Shown piece by piece: positions 1 through 12,905 of a stretch of 64,000 nucleotides of DNA. Made by a program: the position numbers and the translations under genes. This DNA comes from Linnemannia elongata (taxonomy: Eukaryota; Mortierellomycota; Mortierellomycetes; Mortierellales; Mortierellaceae). Where the stretch lies: contig JAXBDG010000018.1 of assembly GCA_036320915.1 (NCBI GenBank), forward strand, positions 62,001-126,000, read 5' to 3'. How positions within the stretch are numbered: position 1 is the first letter of the stretch; each line of letters begins with the position of its first letter. Under the pieces are notes generated by a model. The model saw only the letters and a program-made list of their open reading frames with translations, did no database searches and was not told the DNA's origin.

Positions 1-3000
1 AGAAGGACTTGGAGAGGCGCAAGAAGCGAGCAGAAGACAAGGCCCTCCGGAGCGCCTACGGCTATTCTTCCGTCTTGGCGGCTACAGAGGATCGCGAGAG
101 CGGTGGATACAGACCCAGGACGAGGGAAACACGACAGACCTACGAGCTGATCCTGACGTTTGTCCAGCGTTATCTCGGAGACGTCGCACATGATATCGTC
201 CGGAGTGCTGGTGACATTGTTCTGGAGATCCTTCATACCGACACCCTCAAGGATTTCGACAAGAAAAAGGGCGTCGAGGAAGTCCTCGGTCCCGTCGACT
301 CGGATCAGTTTTCGGTCCTTCTCAACCTCGGCAAAAAGATCACTGATTATGCACCGGGCGCCGAGGAGACAAGCACCGTTGGCCAGGACGGTGAGGTCAA
401 GAACGTTGGCGATATCGACGAACAATACGGAGTCGCTGTGGTATTTGACGAGGAGGAAGAGGATGAGGACATTTACTCCCTTCACTCTGAGTCTGAACAC
501 GAGGACGAGGACACTGGTCTGGATACAGCTCAGGACGTGGTCGTTGGCGGCGCAGGAAAGGCCAATCAGGAAGAGGAGGAGGAAGCTATGGAGGTCGACG
601 AGGATGTTGCTGTCCGTGTTGGAGCAACAGAGGGCAAGGTTGACACATCAAAGAAGCTGCAGCCTCACCAGGTTGACGCCTACTGGTTGCAGCGTTTCAT
701 CGCCACATTCTACAAGGACGAGATTGTTGCTCAGGAAAAGACCGATGCCGCGATGGAGATCATCGCCTCCGAGACAATCAACATGCGCGACTGCGAGAAC
801 GAGTTGATGGCATTATTCGACTATGACAAGTTCGAGCTCGTTAGCATGCTCACCAGGAACCGCGAGGTCATCGTCTGGTGCACACGCCTTGGAAAGGCCA
901 GCGAGCAGGAGCGCACAGAGATCGAGGCTAACATGAGAGAGATTGGATTGGACTGGATCATCAAGGGCTTGGGTCATCAGACCGGCAAAAAGTCTGACTT
1001 GCGTCGTCGTGGCGCAGGACAGGCTCCCACTGCTGCTGGACCCACCGCCGTCTTGCCCAAGGAGAAGGGACCCGCCCCTACCACCTCTGCTCCTCGCCAG
1101 CTGATCGACTTGGATGCCATGGCCTTTGCTCAGGGCTCGCATCTGATGTCCAACAAGAGCGTGCATGTTCCCGAAGGATCCTTCCGTCGCCAGAAGAAGG
1201 GATACGAAGAGGTTCACGTTCCACAGCCCAAGAAGCCTACAACCGACCGTCCCCTCAAGGGCAAGGACGAGCTTCCTGCATGGATCCAGGATTGCTTCCC
1301 CTACGGACTGAACCAGATCCAAACTGCCGTATACGATGTCGCCTATGGCTCCGAGGAGAACATGTTGCTGTGTGCCCCCACTGGAGCTGGTAAAACCAAC
1401 TGTGCCATGCTCACAGTCTTGAACGAGATCGAGAAGCACCGCGACCCTGAGACTGGAGTTATCGATAAGGACAACTTCAAGGTCGTCTACATTGCTCCCA
1501 TGAAGGCCTTGGTCCAGGAAATGGTCGAGAACTTTGGCAAGCGTCTGGAGCCCTTTGGACTCTCGGTTCAGGAGTTGACAGGAGATCGTCAGATGAACAA
1601 GCAGCAGATCGCCGAGACCCAGATGATCGTCACAACCCCCGAAAAGTGGGACATTATTACCCGCAAAGCCACTGACAGGAGCTACACCAACTTGGTCCGC
1701 CTCATCATCATCGACGAGATTCATTTGCTGCACGACGACCGTGGTCCCGTTCTGGAGTCGATTGTCGCCCGTACTTTGCGCCACATGGAGCAGTCCCAGG
1801 AGTTGATCCGTTTGGTTGGTCTTTCCGCCACACTTCCCAACTATATCGACGTCGCCACCTTCTTGCGTGTCGACACCAACCGCGGAATGTTCCACTTTGA
1901 CGGCACCTGGAGACCTTGCCCTTTGAAGCAAGAGTTCATCGGTATCACGGAAAAGAAGGCCATCAAGCGTTTTCAGGTCATGAATGAGGTCACCTACGAA
2001 AAGGTCATGGAGCACGTCGTCCAAACCGAGGGCGACCAGGTCTTGATTTTTGTCCACTCTCGCAAGGAGACCGCCAAGACCGCCCAGGCCATTCGCGACA
2101 TGGCTTTGGAGAAGGATACGATTGCCCATTTCGCCAGACCCGACGGTGGTGCCCGAGAGATTCTGTTGTCAGAAGCTGAGCAAGCGTCCGACCCAGCCTT
2201 GAAGGACATCCTCCCTTACGGTTTTGCTACCCATCACGCCGGTATGACCCGCCCTGATCGTGAGGCCGTCGAGGAGCTTTTCACGGCTGGTCACATCAAG
2301 GTTCTCGTCTCGACCGCTACCCTGGCTTGGGGTGTTAATTTGCCCGCTCACACTGTCATCATCAAGGGTACTCAGGTCTACTCACCCGAGAAGGGTCGCT
2401 GGGCCGAGTTGTCTCCTCAGGATGTCCTCCAGATGTTGGGACGTGCCGGTCGTCCTCAATTCGACAAATTTGGTGAGGGTATTATTATCACCAACCACTC
2501 TGAGCTCCAGTACTACTTGTCATTGATGAACCAGCAGCTGCCCATCGAGTCCCAGTTCGTTACCAAGCTTGCCGACAACCTGAACGCCGAAATCGTCCTC
2601 GGAACCATCAAGAATCGTGACGAGGCTGTCCAGTGGCTTGGATACACCTACCTCTATGTCCGCATGCTCCGCAACCCATCCCTGTACGGCGTTTCTCCCG
2701 ATGATCTCGACGACGACCCTTACTTGCAAAAGAAGCGCGTCGACATTATTCACTCTGCGGCGACGATCCTGGACAAGTGCAACATGATCAAGTACGATAA
2801 GCGCACAGGAAAGTTCCAGGGCACCGAGCTCGGACGCATTGCCTCGCACTACTACATCTCGCACAACTCCATGGCCACCTACAACCAGCACTTGAAGCCC
2901 ATGATGTCGCACATTGAGCTCTTCCGCGTTTTCTCGCTCAGTGATGAGTTCAAGTACATCCCAGTCCGTGAAGAGGAGAAGGCTGAGCTCCAGAAGTGGC

Positions 3001-6000
3001 TCGAGCAGGTCCCCGTCCCAGTCAAGGAGAGCATCGAGGAGCCTACCGCCAAGATTAACGTCCTGTTGCAGTCGTACATTTCGCAGCTCAAGCTGGAGGG
3101 ATTCGCCTTAGTCAGCGATATGGTGTATGTCACCCAGAGCAGTGGCCGTATCCTTCGCGCTATCTTTGAGATTTGTCTCCGTCGCGGATGGGCACAGCTC
3201 ACTCGCAAAGCATTGGATCTCTGCAAGATGGTCGAGAAGCGCCAGTGGCTCTCAATGACCCCCCTCCGTCAGTTCAAGGGAATCAACCCAGAGCTGATCA
3301 AAAAGATTGAGCGCAAGGAGTTCGAGTGGGTTCGCTACTTTGACCTCTCCTCCCAGGAGATTGGCGAGCTCGTCGGTGTCCCCAAGGCCGGCAAACTTCT
3401 CGAGCGCTACGTTCACGAGTTCCCCAAGCTGGATCTCCAGTCGCACGTCCAACCCCTGACCCGCTCAATCCTCAAGGTTGAGCTCACAATCACGCCCGAC
3501 TTCAAGTGGGACGAGAAGGTGCACGGAACAGCAGAGGCGTTCTGGATTTTGGTCGAAGATGTCGACGGCGAGATGATTTTGCATCAGGAGTCTTTTATTT
3601 TGAAGCAGCAGTACGCCGAGGAGGAACACCTGATGACCTTCACCGTTCCTCTTTTCGATCCTCTCCCTCCCAACTACTTTGTCAGCATCGTTTCCGACCG
3701 CTGGCTTCACTCGGAGACCCGCTTCCCCATCTCGTTCAAGCACTTGATCTTGCCCGAGAAGTACCCTCCTCACACCGAGCTCTTGGACCTCCAGTCCCTA
3801 CCCGTCACCGCCCTGCGTAACCGTGAATTTGAAGAGATCTATTCCCAGACCCTCAGCAAGTTTAACCCCATCCAGACCCAGACCTTCAACACCCTCTACA
3901 CCCTCGATGACAACGTCTTTGTGGGTGCCCCCACCGGATCTGGCAAGACCATTTGCGCCGAGTTTGCCATGATGCGTCAATGGAACAAGAAGCCTGTTAA
4001 GGGAGTCAGGGGTCGCATCGTGTACATTGCGCCCCACCAGGAGGTTGTTGATGCACGTCGTCAGGAGTGGCACGCTAAGTTTGGAGACGTTCAGGGAGGC
4101 AAGACGATTTTGTCACTGACTGGAGAGACCAGCGCGGATTTGAAGATTCTCGAGCGCGGCGATGTTATCTTGGCTACCCCCGGTCAATGGGACGTGATCT
4201 CTCGTCGTTGGAAGCAGCGCAAGAACGTCCAGACTGTCCAACTCTTCATTGCTGATGAGTTGCACATGATTGGAGGAGATATTGGACCTACCTACGAGGT
4301 CATCGTCTCCCGGATGCGTTACATTGCCTCGCAGGTCGAGAGCAAGATCCGCATTGTCGCTTTGAGCACATCGCTAGCCAACGCTCGGGACCTCGGCGAG
4401 TGGATCGGAGCCACCAGCCACTCTGTGTTCAACTTCCACCCCATGGTCCGCCCTCTTCCTTTGGATGTCCATATCCAGAGCTACACTATCCCTCACTTTG
4501 CCTCCTGGATGATCGCCATGGCCAAGCCTACCTATATCGCCATTACTACGCATTCGCCCGAGAAGCCTGTCATTGTGTTTGTGCCCTCAAGGAAGCAGTG
4601 CCGCCTCACTGTCACCGAGCTGTTGACCCTTTGTGCTGCCGACGATACACCTAAGCGCTTCCTTCATTGCGAGGAGGATGTTTTGAGAGCACATCTGGAG
4701 CACGTTCAGGATTCGGCTTTGGCGTCTGCATTGGAGCACGGAATCGGATTTTTCCATGAGGCTCTGAGCAAGAGCGACAAGCGGGTGGTGGAGAAACTGT
4801 TCGAGTCAGGAGCTATCCAGGTCGTTGTTGCTTCAAGAGACACGTGCTGGGGCATTCCTTTGAGCTCCTACATGGTTGTCGTTATGGGAACTCAGTACTA
4901 TGACGGCAAGGACCATCGTTATGCTGACTATCCTACGACGGACGTTCTCCAGATGATGGGCCGTGCCTGCCGCCCCCAGGAAGACGAGTCGAGCCGCTGT
5001 GTGCTCATGTGCCAGTCCAACAGGAAGGAGTTTTACAAGAAGTTCTTGTTTGAGGCCTTGCCCGTGGAATCGCACTTGGATCACTTCTTGCACGACCACT
5101 TCAACGCCGAGATTGTGACCAAGACAATCGAGAACAAGCAGGATGCCGTCGATTATCTCACATGGACCTTCCTTTACAGACGTATGGCCCAGAACCCCAA
5201 CTACTACAACCTCCAGGGCGTGACCCATCGTCACCTGTCGGATCACTTGTCGGAGCTGGTGGAGACCACTATCAACGATTTGGTCACATCCAAGTGTATT
5301 GCGATCGAGGACGAGATGGACGTGTCGCCGCTGAACCTGGGTATGATTGCCGCCTACTACAACATCAACTTTTCGACGGTCGAATTGTTCAGCTCCAGTT
5401 TGACACCCACGACCAAGCTGAAGGGACTGTTGGAGATCATTTCGACTGCCGCCGAGTACGAGTCGATCCCTATCCGCCACCACGAGGACCAGGTCTTGAA
5501 GCGCATCTATGAGCGTCTCCCCGTGAAGTTGAGCAACGTCAAGTTCAACAGCCCTCACCACAAGGCCAACATTTTGTTGCAGGCACACTTCTCCCGTACC
5601 CAGTTGCCTGCAGATCTGGCTTCGGACCAGGCATTGGTTGTTGGCCAGGTGATTCCTCTGTTGCAGGCCTGCGTGGATGTTATTTCGTCGAACGGATGGT
5701 TGCCTCCCGCATTGGCAGCTATGGAGTTGGCGCAGATGAGCGTACAGGCGATGTGGGATCGGGATTCGCCCCTGAAGCAGATCCCCTACATGACCAACGA
5801 GCGTGTGAAGCGCTGTGAGGCTAAGGGAGTCGAGTCTGTGTTTGATATCCAGGATCTGGAGGATAAGGATCGTGACGCCGCTCTTCAGGTAGATGAGCGC
5901 CAGATGCGTGCTATTGCAGCATTCGTCAACCGGTACCCCAGCATTGAGGTGGAGTATGGCATTGAGGACGAGAACGATATCAAGGCAGGCCAGCCTGTTG

Positions 6001-6350
6001 TGATTGAGGTTCAGCTCGAGCGTGATGGTGATGAGGATGATGGCGAATTAAGCAGTGTACCGGCACCGTTCTTCCCCGGAAAGAAGGACGAAGGCTGGTG
6101 GATTGTTGTCGGTGATCCTTCGACCAAGACACTGTTGGCGATCAAGAGAATTACGCTGCAGCGCAAGCTGAGGGTGAAGCTGGAGTTTGTGTGCCCCCGT
6201 GCGGGTAACCAGACGTACAAGCTGTACACGATGTGCGACAGTTTCCTTGGATGCGATCAGGAGTTTGATCTTGAGCTGGAGGTTGGCGAGGCTGAGGAGG
6301 ATAGCGATGAGGAGGACGAGGAGGACTCTGATGTTGAGATGCAGGAGTAG
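1..6350 (+). CDS. BRR2: Pre-mRNA-splicing helicase Brr2 (U5 snRNP 200 kDa), 5' end outside window
   Basis: Ski2-like RNA helicase of the U5 snRNP that unwinds U4/U6 to activate the spliceosome in the nucleus. The frame is open to the window edge and no initiator is visible, so the first roughly 60-70 residues are missing. About 2115 residues remain in one exon, close to the family length (human about 2136). Numbering from base 9, the N-terminal cassette has Walker A APTGAGKT (about 457), the DEIH box (about 568), GLSATLPNY and [10 protein letters not shown]. The first Sec63 unit follows. The C-terminal cassette keeps APTGSGKT (about 1305) but has DELH, LSTSLAN and [10 protein letters not shown] in place of the canonical motifs, which fits the known ATPase-dead second cassette. 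A second Sec63 unit and an acidic tail ending DVEMQE close the protein. An acidic low-complexity insert lies near residues 145-200. Identification is secure; only the start is unknown. Confidence 0.98.
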   Translation, partial: KDLERRKKRAEDKALRSAYGYSSVLAATEDRESGGYRPRTRETRQTYELILTFVQRYLGDVAHDIVRSAGDIVLEILHTDTLKDFDKKKGVEEVLGPVDSDQFSVLLNLGKKITDYAPGAEETSTVGQDGEVKNVGDIDEQYGVAVVFDEEEEDEDIYSLHSESEHEDEDTGLDTAQDVVVGGAGKANQEEEEEAMEVDEDVAVRVGATEGKVDTSKKLQPHQVDAYWLQRFIATFYKDEIVAQEKTDAAMEIIASETINMRDCENELMALFDYDKFELVSMLTRNREVIVWCTRLGKASEQERTEIEANMREIGLDWIIKGLGHQTGKKSDLRRRGAGQAPTAAGPTAVLPKEKGPAPTTSAPRQLIDLDAMAFAQGSHLMSNKSVHVPEGSFRRQKKGYEEVHVPQPKKPTTDRPLKGKDELPAWIQDCFPYGLNQIQTAVYDVAYGSEENMLLCAPTGAGKTNCAMLTVLNEIEKHRDPETGVIDKDNFKVVYIAPMKALVQEMVENFGKRLEPFGLSVQELTGDRQMNKQQIAETQMIVTTPEKWDIITRKATDRSYTNLVRLIIIDEIHLLHDDRGPVLESIVARTLRHMEQSQELIRLVGLSATLPNYIDVATFLRVDTNRGMFHFDGTWRPCPLKQEFIGITEKKAIKRFQVMNEVTYEKVMEHVVQTEGDQVLIFVHSRKETAKTAQAIRDMALEKDTIAHFARPDGGAREILLSEAEQASDPALKDILPYGFATHHAGMTRPDREAVEELFTAGHIKVLVSTATLAWGVNLPAHTVIIKGTQVYSPEKGRWAELSPQDVLQMLGRAGRPQFDKFGEGIIITNHSELQYYLSLMNQQLPIESQFVTKLADNLNAEIVLGTIKNRDEAVQWLGYTYLYVRMLRNPSLYGVSPDDLDDDPYLQKKRVDIIHSAATILDKCNMIKYDKRTGKFQGTELGRIASHYYISHNSMATYNQHLKPMMSHIELFRVFSLSDEFKYIPVREEEKAELQKWLEQVPVPVKESIEEPTAKINVLLQSYISQLKLEGFALVSDMVYVTQSSGRILRAIFEICLRRGWAQLTRKALDLCKMVEKRQWLSMTPLRQFKGINPELIKKIERKEFEWVRYFDLSSQEIGELVGVPKAGKLLERYVHEFPKLDLQSHVQPLTRSILKVELTITPDFKWDEKVHGTAEAFWILVEDVDGEMILHQESFILKQQYAEEEHLMTFTVPLFDPLPPNYFVSIVSDRWLHSETRFPISFKHLILPEKYPPHTELLDLQSLPVTALRNREFEEIYSQTLSKFNPIQTQTFNTLYTLDDNVFVGAPTGSGKTICAEFAMMRQWNKKPVKGVRGRIVYIAPHQEVVDARRQEWHAKFGDVQGGKTILSLTGETSADLKILERGDVILATPGQWDVISRRWKQRKNVQTVQLFIADELHMIGGDIGPTYEVIVSRMRYIASQVESKIRIVALSTSLANARDLGEWIGATSHSVFNFHPMVRPLPLDVHIQSYTIPHFASWMIAMAKPTYIAITTHSPEKPVIVFVPSRKQCRLTVTELLTLCAADDTPKRFLHCEEDVLRAHLEHVQDSALASALEHGIGFFHEALSKSDKRVVEKLFESGAIQVVVASRDTCWGIPLSSYMVVVMGTQYYDGKDHRYADYPTTDVLQMMGRACRPQEDESSRCVLMCQSNRKEFYKKFLFEALPVESHLDHFLHDHFNAEIVTKTIENKQDAVDYLTWTFLYRRMAQNPNYYNLQGVTHRHLSDHLSELVETTINDLVTSKCIAIEDEMDVSPLNLGMIAAYYNINFSTVELFSSSLTPTTKLKGLLEIISTAAEYESIPIRHHEDQVLKRIYERLPVKLSNVKFNSPHHKANILLQAHFSRTQLPADLASDQALVVGQVIPLLQACVDVISSNGWLPPALAAMELAQMSVQAMWDRDSPLKQIPYMTNERVKRCEAKGVESVFDIQDLEDKDRDAALQVDERQMRAIAAFVNRYPSIEVEYGIEDENDIKAGQPVVIEVQLERDGDEDDGELSSVPAPFFPGKKDEGWWIVVGDPSTKTLLAIKRITLQRKLRVKLEFVCPRAGNQTYKLYTMCDSFLGCDQEFDLELEVGEAEEDSDEEDEEDSDVEMQE

Positions 6351-6904
6351 TTGGACCTGCGAGGACTATGCGACTGACTGTAGGAAACATTAGTACGAAT
6401 ACACACACACTTTTTTATCTTTACTTTTGTTGCTATGGTTTGACATGTCCAATGGATTGCTTTGCCGTACAGGGTCCCGATCAAGGGTAAACCGCGCGGC
6501 ACGTGTGCGACAGGATCGGACGGGGTTTTTTTGAGCGAAGCAATTTGATTGAGCGTGAAAGTTTCGGCTGGAGCACAAGGGAGGTGGAACGAAAGGCAAG
6601 AATAAATATGGTGTGGGCATGGTTCAACAGGCGAGAGAGCCTTTTGCATTCTTTTCTACCTTTCGCTCTTCATTTCTCATTCATTCACTCATTCTTTCTT
6701 GCTTTCATTAACCAGCTCAATTCGTACAAGCTTGTCCTTTATTCCCATTCCTCTTCATTCGTCAAAGATACCCCTTTTCAACTCACACGAACACGCCCTT
6801 CTCTTTCAACCTTACCTACTTTGCCACATACCAGCAGCCACAACCAAGTCACCAACATCAATTGAACAAAAAGGAAAGAAAAAGAACAGCCAGCACACAG
6901 CAAC
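6351..6904. other. Intergenic: BRR2 3' flank and RING-gene promoter/leader
   Basis: No convincing gene. The last 250 bases are rich in CT on the plus strand (runs such as CATTCTTTCTTGC), typical of the leaders in this window. They end in an A-rich stretch just before the ATG at 6905. Confidence 0.6.
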
Positions 6905-8802
6905 ATGCCAACAGTGATTCCATTGGCACTCTACCGCAAGGCAAACCTTGCTCGACTGGCCAGAGAGATTGTCAGAGGCATCCCTGCCGGACTGGTCATT
7001 TCGCTCAATGCTTGGGGTAAGTCTTGTTGAAGAAACAATTTTTGTTTAGTCGCTTTAGCAAACATTCTCTTACTTGATAAGGGCATTTCGCATCTTGTAC
7101 GCCCTCCTCTGGTTTTGTGTTTTGCACACAAGAGAAAGCTAGGGCCCAGACAAACAATAGCACAGACTGATTTACCAATGCTTTCTTCTCTCTTGTTCTC
7201 ATTGATAGCGGTCTCTGCATGGCTCAAAGGTAAGGATGATGTTGCATGAACTCTCCCTACAAGACAAGACGAAGGGGGTAGAACAAAAATGGGAAACCCC
7301 AAACCTCTGGGTTGATCCAATTGACTGCTGCATTGCAATTGTCTTTACTTGGGAGGGTTCAGCGCTATAAGTGAATTCCTTATGGTTCAATTGCATCTGA
7401 CGCATCCCCTCTTCCTTATGTTCCTTCAATCACAGCAACCATCCTTATCAACTCACAACCAAGATGGCTCTTCCGCAAGAAGCGGTGGAGTGAAGGCGAG
7501 ATGCGCGCTATCAGCTGTTATTACCTAGTCATTGCCTACATGATGCTCCGCGTCGTCCGTCTGACCTCGACTCTGACCAAACGCCCCGGTCGGCCCTATG
7601 GAGATTTCTTCCGCAATACACGACCCATCCTCGGTCAGATCGCCATCTTTTCAGTTGCTACGATGCTGATGGACGAGTTTGTGATGTTCTATATCCTCCG
7701 CAAGTTTGGGCTCGAGAAGCGTCGCATCCTGATCACTGGTCGGCCGCTGGACAAGGAGATCGAGGTCACGGACGATGACTGCTGTATCTGCTATGGAGCC
7801 ATGCTGGACGATGACGAAGACGGGATGGATCTGAGCGAACACAGTAGCAACAACAATGGCAGGCATAGTCATGGAGTAGGAATTAACAAGGACACAGATC
7901 ATGTCCTCGAGAACTTTTGTGTCGTCAAACAGCATGTCGCTCATCGGGGCTGCATTCGCAAGTGGTACAACTATGGACCTAAGGGATACCGACCTATGGA
8001 GGCGTTCAGAATCTTGAGTTGGGGGACGACGATTCATGGAGCAGTTGCGGGAATGAACACGACGCGGGCTGTCGGCAATCGGATTGGACTCGGCTGGTTG
8101 ATGTCCCTCCCGACAACAACTGTGACGACGACGAGGACTGATCATGGATTTGATGTGAGGGTCCCTCTTGTTCCTACTATCGATGGAGTCGCAGTAACAA
8201 CACTTCCCGGCGCTCCAACAACAGCAACAAACAATGCAAGCGAACCAGCCGAGTATGACCGGATTCATGCGGAGGAGCCATTATCTCTCAATCAACAAAC
8301 AACGGAACAGTTGGATACACAAGTACGGACGCAAACACAAACACAAGCACAGCCGCACGCGCACCAGCCGGACCAACAACAACAGTTGGATCAGCAACAA
8401 CAACAACACCACCATCATCAACACGAATCGACACACCCGGCAGATGTCGCAGAACCCGTACTCCGCCCTTTGTTCCCGACACAACCAACCGAGGAATACA
8501 ACCGGAACGCGGGTCGGAAGACCTGCCCAGCCTGCCGTCAACAATTGGTCCTCAACTTTGTCGATCTGGCGAAAGGACGCAAGGAGATGGGGTGGACACA
8601 GAAACTGATCGAGTTGGGTCGGGATATGACAAAGTTTTCGGACTGGCGTGGGTTGGCATTGAGGAGTCTTATCACAGCAGGATGGGTTGGAGTGACAATT
8701 GTGGGGGGTAAACTTCGCATTGTAGCAATGGATAAGGCAATTGTGCGGTATCAGAAGAACCGTGCTCTGGCCACCCTTTCAGCGCTTGCCGAGTCGTCTT
8801 AG
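6905..8802 (+). CDS. Membrane-anchored RING-H2 protein with a long insert inside the finger (probable E3 ubiquitin ligase)
   Basis: Three coding exons: 6905-7016, 7209-7229 (a 21-nt exon) and 7436-8802, joined in frame with GT-AG borders, giving 499 residues. Hydrophobic stretches fall around residues 25-50, 70-90 and 105-130, so the N-terminal third is probably membrane-embedded. A split RING-H2 follows: C160-x2-C163, then C206, H211, H214 and C217 (H-x2-H-x2-C), then C408-x2-C411 in KTCPACRQ. The 190 residues between C217 and C408 are Gln/His/Thr-rich low complexity. Another hydrophobic helix (SLITAGWVGVTIVGG) lies near the C-terminus. By family knowledge, membrane RING-H2 proteins act as E3 ligases at ER, Golgi or mitochondria. 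The compartment and substrate cannot be read here, and I do not recognise a named orthologue. Confidence 0.8.
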
Positions 8803-10107
8803 GTGATGCTTTAAGAGGATCTTTTGCTTATCTGCTCCTCCTATTCTTCCCGTTCTTCCCCACAGTTTTCCTTGCATTGTTCATCATAAATAAAAAAAAT
8901 AAAAAAAAAACCATTCATGCGTTTACTTCTTTTTGTGCGATGCTAGAAGTGTATTGTGGGGTGGAGAAAAAAGGAGCATTGGGCACATTGGATAAATGGG
9001 AACCCGTAGACAGGCGGTAATTCGTACTGTATACGAAATTGTACGGTTTAGGAGGAACACGGTTACGAAACAGGAATTTGAGCTGAGTAAGCGTCAATGA
9101 TGAGTGGGGTTCGGGGACTATTTCTTGTCTGATGTGATCCGTGCGCATGGTCCCGCTCCGTTCACTCTAAAGAAGACGAGCACTAAGATGGGAAATAGAG
9201 GCACGTTATTTTTCTTTTGATAATAGTGATTGGAAATAGCGTAGGCATCTATGACAGAACAGCAACAAGGGGAGAGAAGGTATGCATCTTAAGCTTTCAT
9301 GGACACGACTGGACCGGCCCACAAAGCACAAACCCAGAGCACAAAGCACAAACAAAAGGAAGGAGGAATCACAAATATTTTTGCTCTTTTCGACTCCAAA
9401 GAAAAAGAAAGGAAGGAAAAAAAACCATTGAGTTCAGTTATTAGGCAAAGGAGGAAAAAGTGCTCTCAACCCTGAAGGGCCATGTGTGTTGAAATCACAG
9501 AACGAGAGGGACAAAGAGAGATGGGATTGAGTTCTGAGCTTTATGTGTGTCAGTTGGGTTAATAGATAACTGGAATAATAGGACGAAGGAAAAAAGGATA
9601 AAACGATTAATGTGCGAAACGTTGAAGGTTGGAGTCCAGGTATGAAGAAAAGTAGTGTGCCGAGGAAACGAGAAGGGTTAAAAACAACGAGGCAGTGTGT
9701 GACATTGTCTTTGAAGAACAGGAGAGAGTCATACAAGTCGAGTCGACTCGTGGCAATGAGATGCTCTCTTTTGTCCCTTTTGCCCATTTGTTCATTTCTT
9801 CATTTCTTCATTCGTTCATTCGAACCTCCATTCCTTTACCACTCTGCTGAGAGTATAACTCGAGTCTCCTTCCCCCTCCCCTTTCTTCATTCGCTTCACT
9901 TCCCTTCCTTCATTCTCATTCACATCAACCCTCTCTGCAAGAAACAACAACTCCACTCTTCCGACCAACTCTAACGACTTCCTTCCCCCTATTTTGTTTT
10001 TTTTTGAGACCATCAACGTTGAAACCACTCAGGACAACAACCCCCGATTTTCATCACTCAGGAACAATCAGTCAATTCAGGAACCATCAATCGAAGAATA
10101 ACGAAAA
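8803..10107. other. Intergenic, 1.3 kb
   Basis: No supported gene. AATAAA at 8889-8894 is a plausible polyadenylation signal for the RING gene. The last 350 bases before 10108 are CT-rich with repeated TTCATTC units (about 9785-9835), resembling other leaders in the window. Confidence 0.6.
8889..8894 (+). terminator. Candidate polyadenylation signal of the RING-H2 gene
   Basis: AATAAA lies 87 bases after the stop codon, inside an A-rich stretch. Confidence 0.4.
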
Positions 10108-12608
10108 ATGTCAAAGAGGTCGTTCGTCCCGAACTGTATGACGAGCGACGGAACGACATTCTATGCCCACGCAACCTTCAGTTTAGGATCCGGTAACACC
10201 GGCAGAACCATCGTGATCGCCAAATCAAACGCCAACCCAGCCTCCTTTTCCGATGTCACTTGGTCTGTCTATGCAACCGCCTCGGAGGCCGATATGGCAA
10301 CATACCTTCAAGGAATGAACATCTTGAAGTCCATGCTCTGCTCCGTCGACAAGCAAGGTGTCTTCACCATCATTGCCACGTCCACAAAGACATCCATGAA
10401 TAGCCTAGAGACCTTGGGCATGGGCGGATACCAGTACACTCCACACGCCGATCCCACGACGGGGGGTACTTGGACGACGATCTTGATAAAAGATCCTTAC
10501 CCGTGGTCCTCGGTCCGTTCTGGTGGTTTGGTGTCTGTTCCAGCTGCGACTGCGGGGGGTAAAGATACATTGATGCATGTCTTTCCGACCTCCAGCAGTG
10601 GGGATACTATTGGCGTTGGCGTCTTTGATCCATTCACAAAGTCGTTTTCTTTACAATCCAACTGGACCTTGGTAAGTTCATCAACTCTTTTAGTAGAGTG
10701 AGAACTTTGGGCGTTGGCAGACTGTTGGATACCATCTTGTTTTGTGAGTAACAAGGAAGCAAAAACGTGAGGCGTTGTGTCTTTGCTTTGGGTGTCAAAT
10801 TACCCAATGAAGATTGGATGCATGCGATAACGCGTGATCTTGTTTGACGACAAAACACAACAATCAAGCAACAAACAAACACAATGCCTGCATTGACAAC
10901 TCACTGATACATTGCCTCGCCGACCTGTTTGGCCTTTATTTATATTTTCATCAATTGACGAATAGCCTTCGCCAGGACATCCCTACGTTATTGAACCGCG
11001 CGGAGACCAGATGAACGTTCTGACGTATAATATCATTGGAGGAAAATCTCCTGTCCTCAGCAAGATGTCCATTAGTCCAACGGCTGTCCAGCCGGCCAAC
11101 GCGTCCATCACGGCGTCAAATTTTACTGTCCCAGAAGGATGCACTTCAATCATTGCTGATCGTCCACAGACCCTCTTGTTTGCTAATACGTTTTATTACA
11201 TGTGTCGAGTAAGTTACGCGTGCTTTGTGTTATTTTCTTTTGACATCAAAGGAGCTCTTCAGCAAGGCGCTTTAATTGACATATCGCTGTTTTCCACTCC
11301 ACCTGATCATCCAATAAAAACCAGTACAATAGCAATGCCAACTATTTGGTCTCGACGAACGGTACGAATACGATAGGACCACTCAAGACAACAGTCTTTG
11401 GTACCTACTACGACCTTTACCCCATCGGACCACCTGAAGGGCCGCCTCGCTGGGCTATGATGACAAACTTCTCGGATTACGCAGGCGTCATCTTGTCCGG
11501 GGACAGAATAGGAGAGTTTCAAACGACGCCAACCAAGATGATTCTCACAGGACTGCCTGGAGATGGAGACGTTTTGGGCGGTGGCAATTCTGGCAGTGGC
11601 GGTGACGGTAGTGGCATATCTCCAGGAGCGATTGGAGGAATTGTCGGAGGAGTCATTCTCTTGATCGTGTCAATATCCAGTATTTGCAGAATTTGCACCA
11701 AAAGGTCGAAGCGACATCTCGGATTCAGCCGTCCAACGACCCCTGTCTACGAGGATCCCGACAGTCTGGTGCCCAATATCGCGGATGTTCCCGAGGCCAA
11801 GATGGAGTGCGACGCTCTGCCCATGGCGCCTATTAGTGCCATGCCGCCGGTGTCATTGGGAACAAAAGGCACTGGAACTGGAGTGGGACTTGGGAAGGAT
11901 TCGGGATCGTCAGTCCTGCCACCGCCATTACTTGCGCCCCGCCCCTTCACAGACACTAAGGTCTCTCAGGCTGCTCAAGTACAACAACAGTCATCACCAC
12001 AGGCACCACAGACGCAGAACACCTATGAAGATGGATACCAGCAAGGATTTCAGCAGGCGCTGCTCGCTTTGAGGAATGAGCAGGAACAGCAACGGCAGCA
12101 AGAGCATCAGCGACAGGCGCAGAATCCTCAATTATTCACTACTACCGCGCCTACTGCCTGGTCACCCTCCAATTCGGGTACCGCAACCGTAACCTCCAAC
12201 AACCCACAGTATTATTCACAGGCCAACAACCCTCAGTACTATCCTCGTCCAGTCCCGGGATCGATATCATACCAGCAACAGCAACAACAGCATCTCCAGG
12301 ACTACTATCAGATTGGAGTGACGACAGATGATCCCCGTAACCCTCAATCTTACAACACGGGTGCTCCCTTGTCACCGGTCGTCCCTGGAAGCACGCCAGT
12401 GTCAACTCTCCCAGCCTACGTCCCTGGAATTGTGGGTATGACATCCACTCCTTCATACGGTAATAGTAGTGTTGGAACCCCTTACACGCCATCAAGCGGC
12501 GCGCCTCAAGTCTGGACACCTGGTCCTACTGCTTACACGCCATCTGTTGTGCCGGGATATAATTACCACACTGACAATCAGGGACCTAATCCCTCGTACC
12601 ATCAGTGA
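10108..12608 (+). CDS. Single-pass membrane protein with N-terminal extracellular-type domain and Gln-rich cytoplasmic tail
   Basis: Exons 10108-10671, 10966-11208 and 11325-12608 join at phase 0 and give 696 residues. The start MSKRSFVPNC has no cleavable signal peptide. Residues 1 to about 365 form a Ser/Thr/Gly-rich, probably beta-rich domain with NxS/T sequons (SNW, NAS, NFT, NFS). It is followed by a Gly/Ser linker and a transmembrane helix near 370-392 that starts with a glycine zipper (SPGAIGGIVGG) and ends in basic residues (CTKRSKRH). By the positive-inside rule the N-terminus would be outside. The tail (about 300 residues) is Gln/Pro/Tyr-rich with repeated YTPS/YTP and NPQYY motifs. 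The architecture matches the four paralogues at 54-64 kb, but sequence similarity in the N-terminal domain is low and the intron phases differ. Function is unknown; a wall or stress sensor role is only a guess from the shape. Confidence 0.75.
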
Positions 12609-12905
12609 CGAGTGATCGACTCTATCCGTCTCAGATTGTCGAATGTTCTATGAAAAGATAAGATGATATCCCATAGCTGAAGGAAATATAAAATTTGAGT
12701 TGACTGCGGTGGTGGCGGTCAATGGGCTCGGGAAGGTTTTCTTCTGCTGCCTTCTGTTGGCTTCTGTCTGTGTGAATATGTCACTGCCGTGTCATGAATT
12801 TTTGTCTTCCTTTCCCCCTATATATTGCTGCTCTACTTGCCTTGCACAATTTACAACCAACACACCCTTGTCACCTACATTCAACTCATTCTCTTGATCG
12901 ACACC

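Noticed and set aside
813..2129. 438-codon open frame antisense to BRR2
   Set aside because: Shadow of a strongly codon-biased gene; composition (Leu/Gly/Val/Asp) follows the sense codons and there is no motif.
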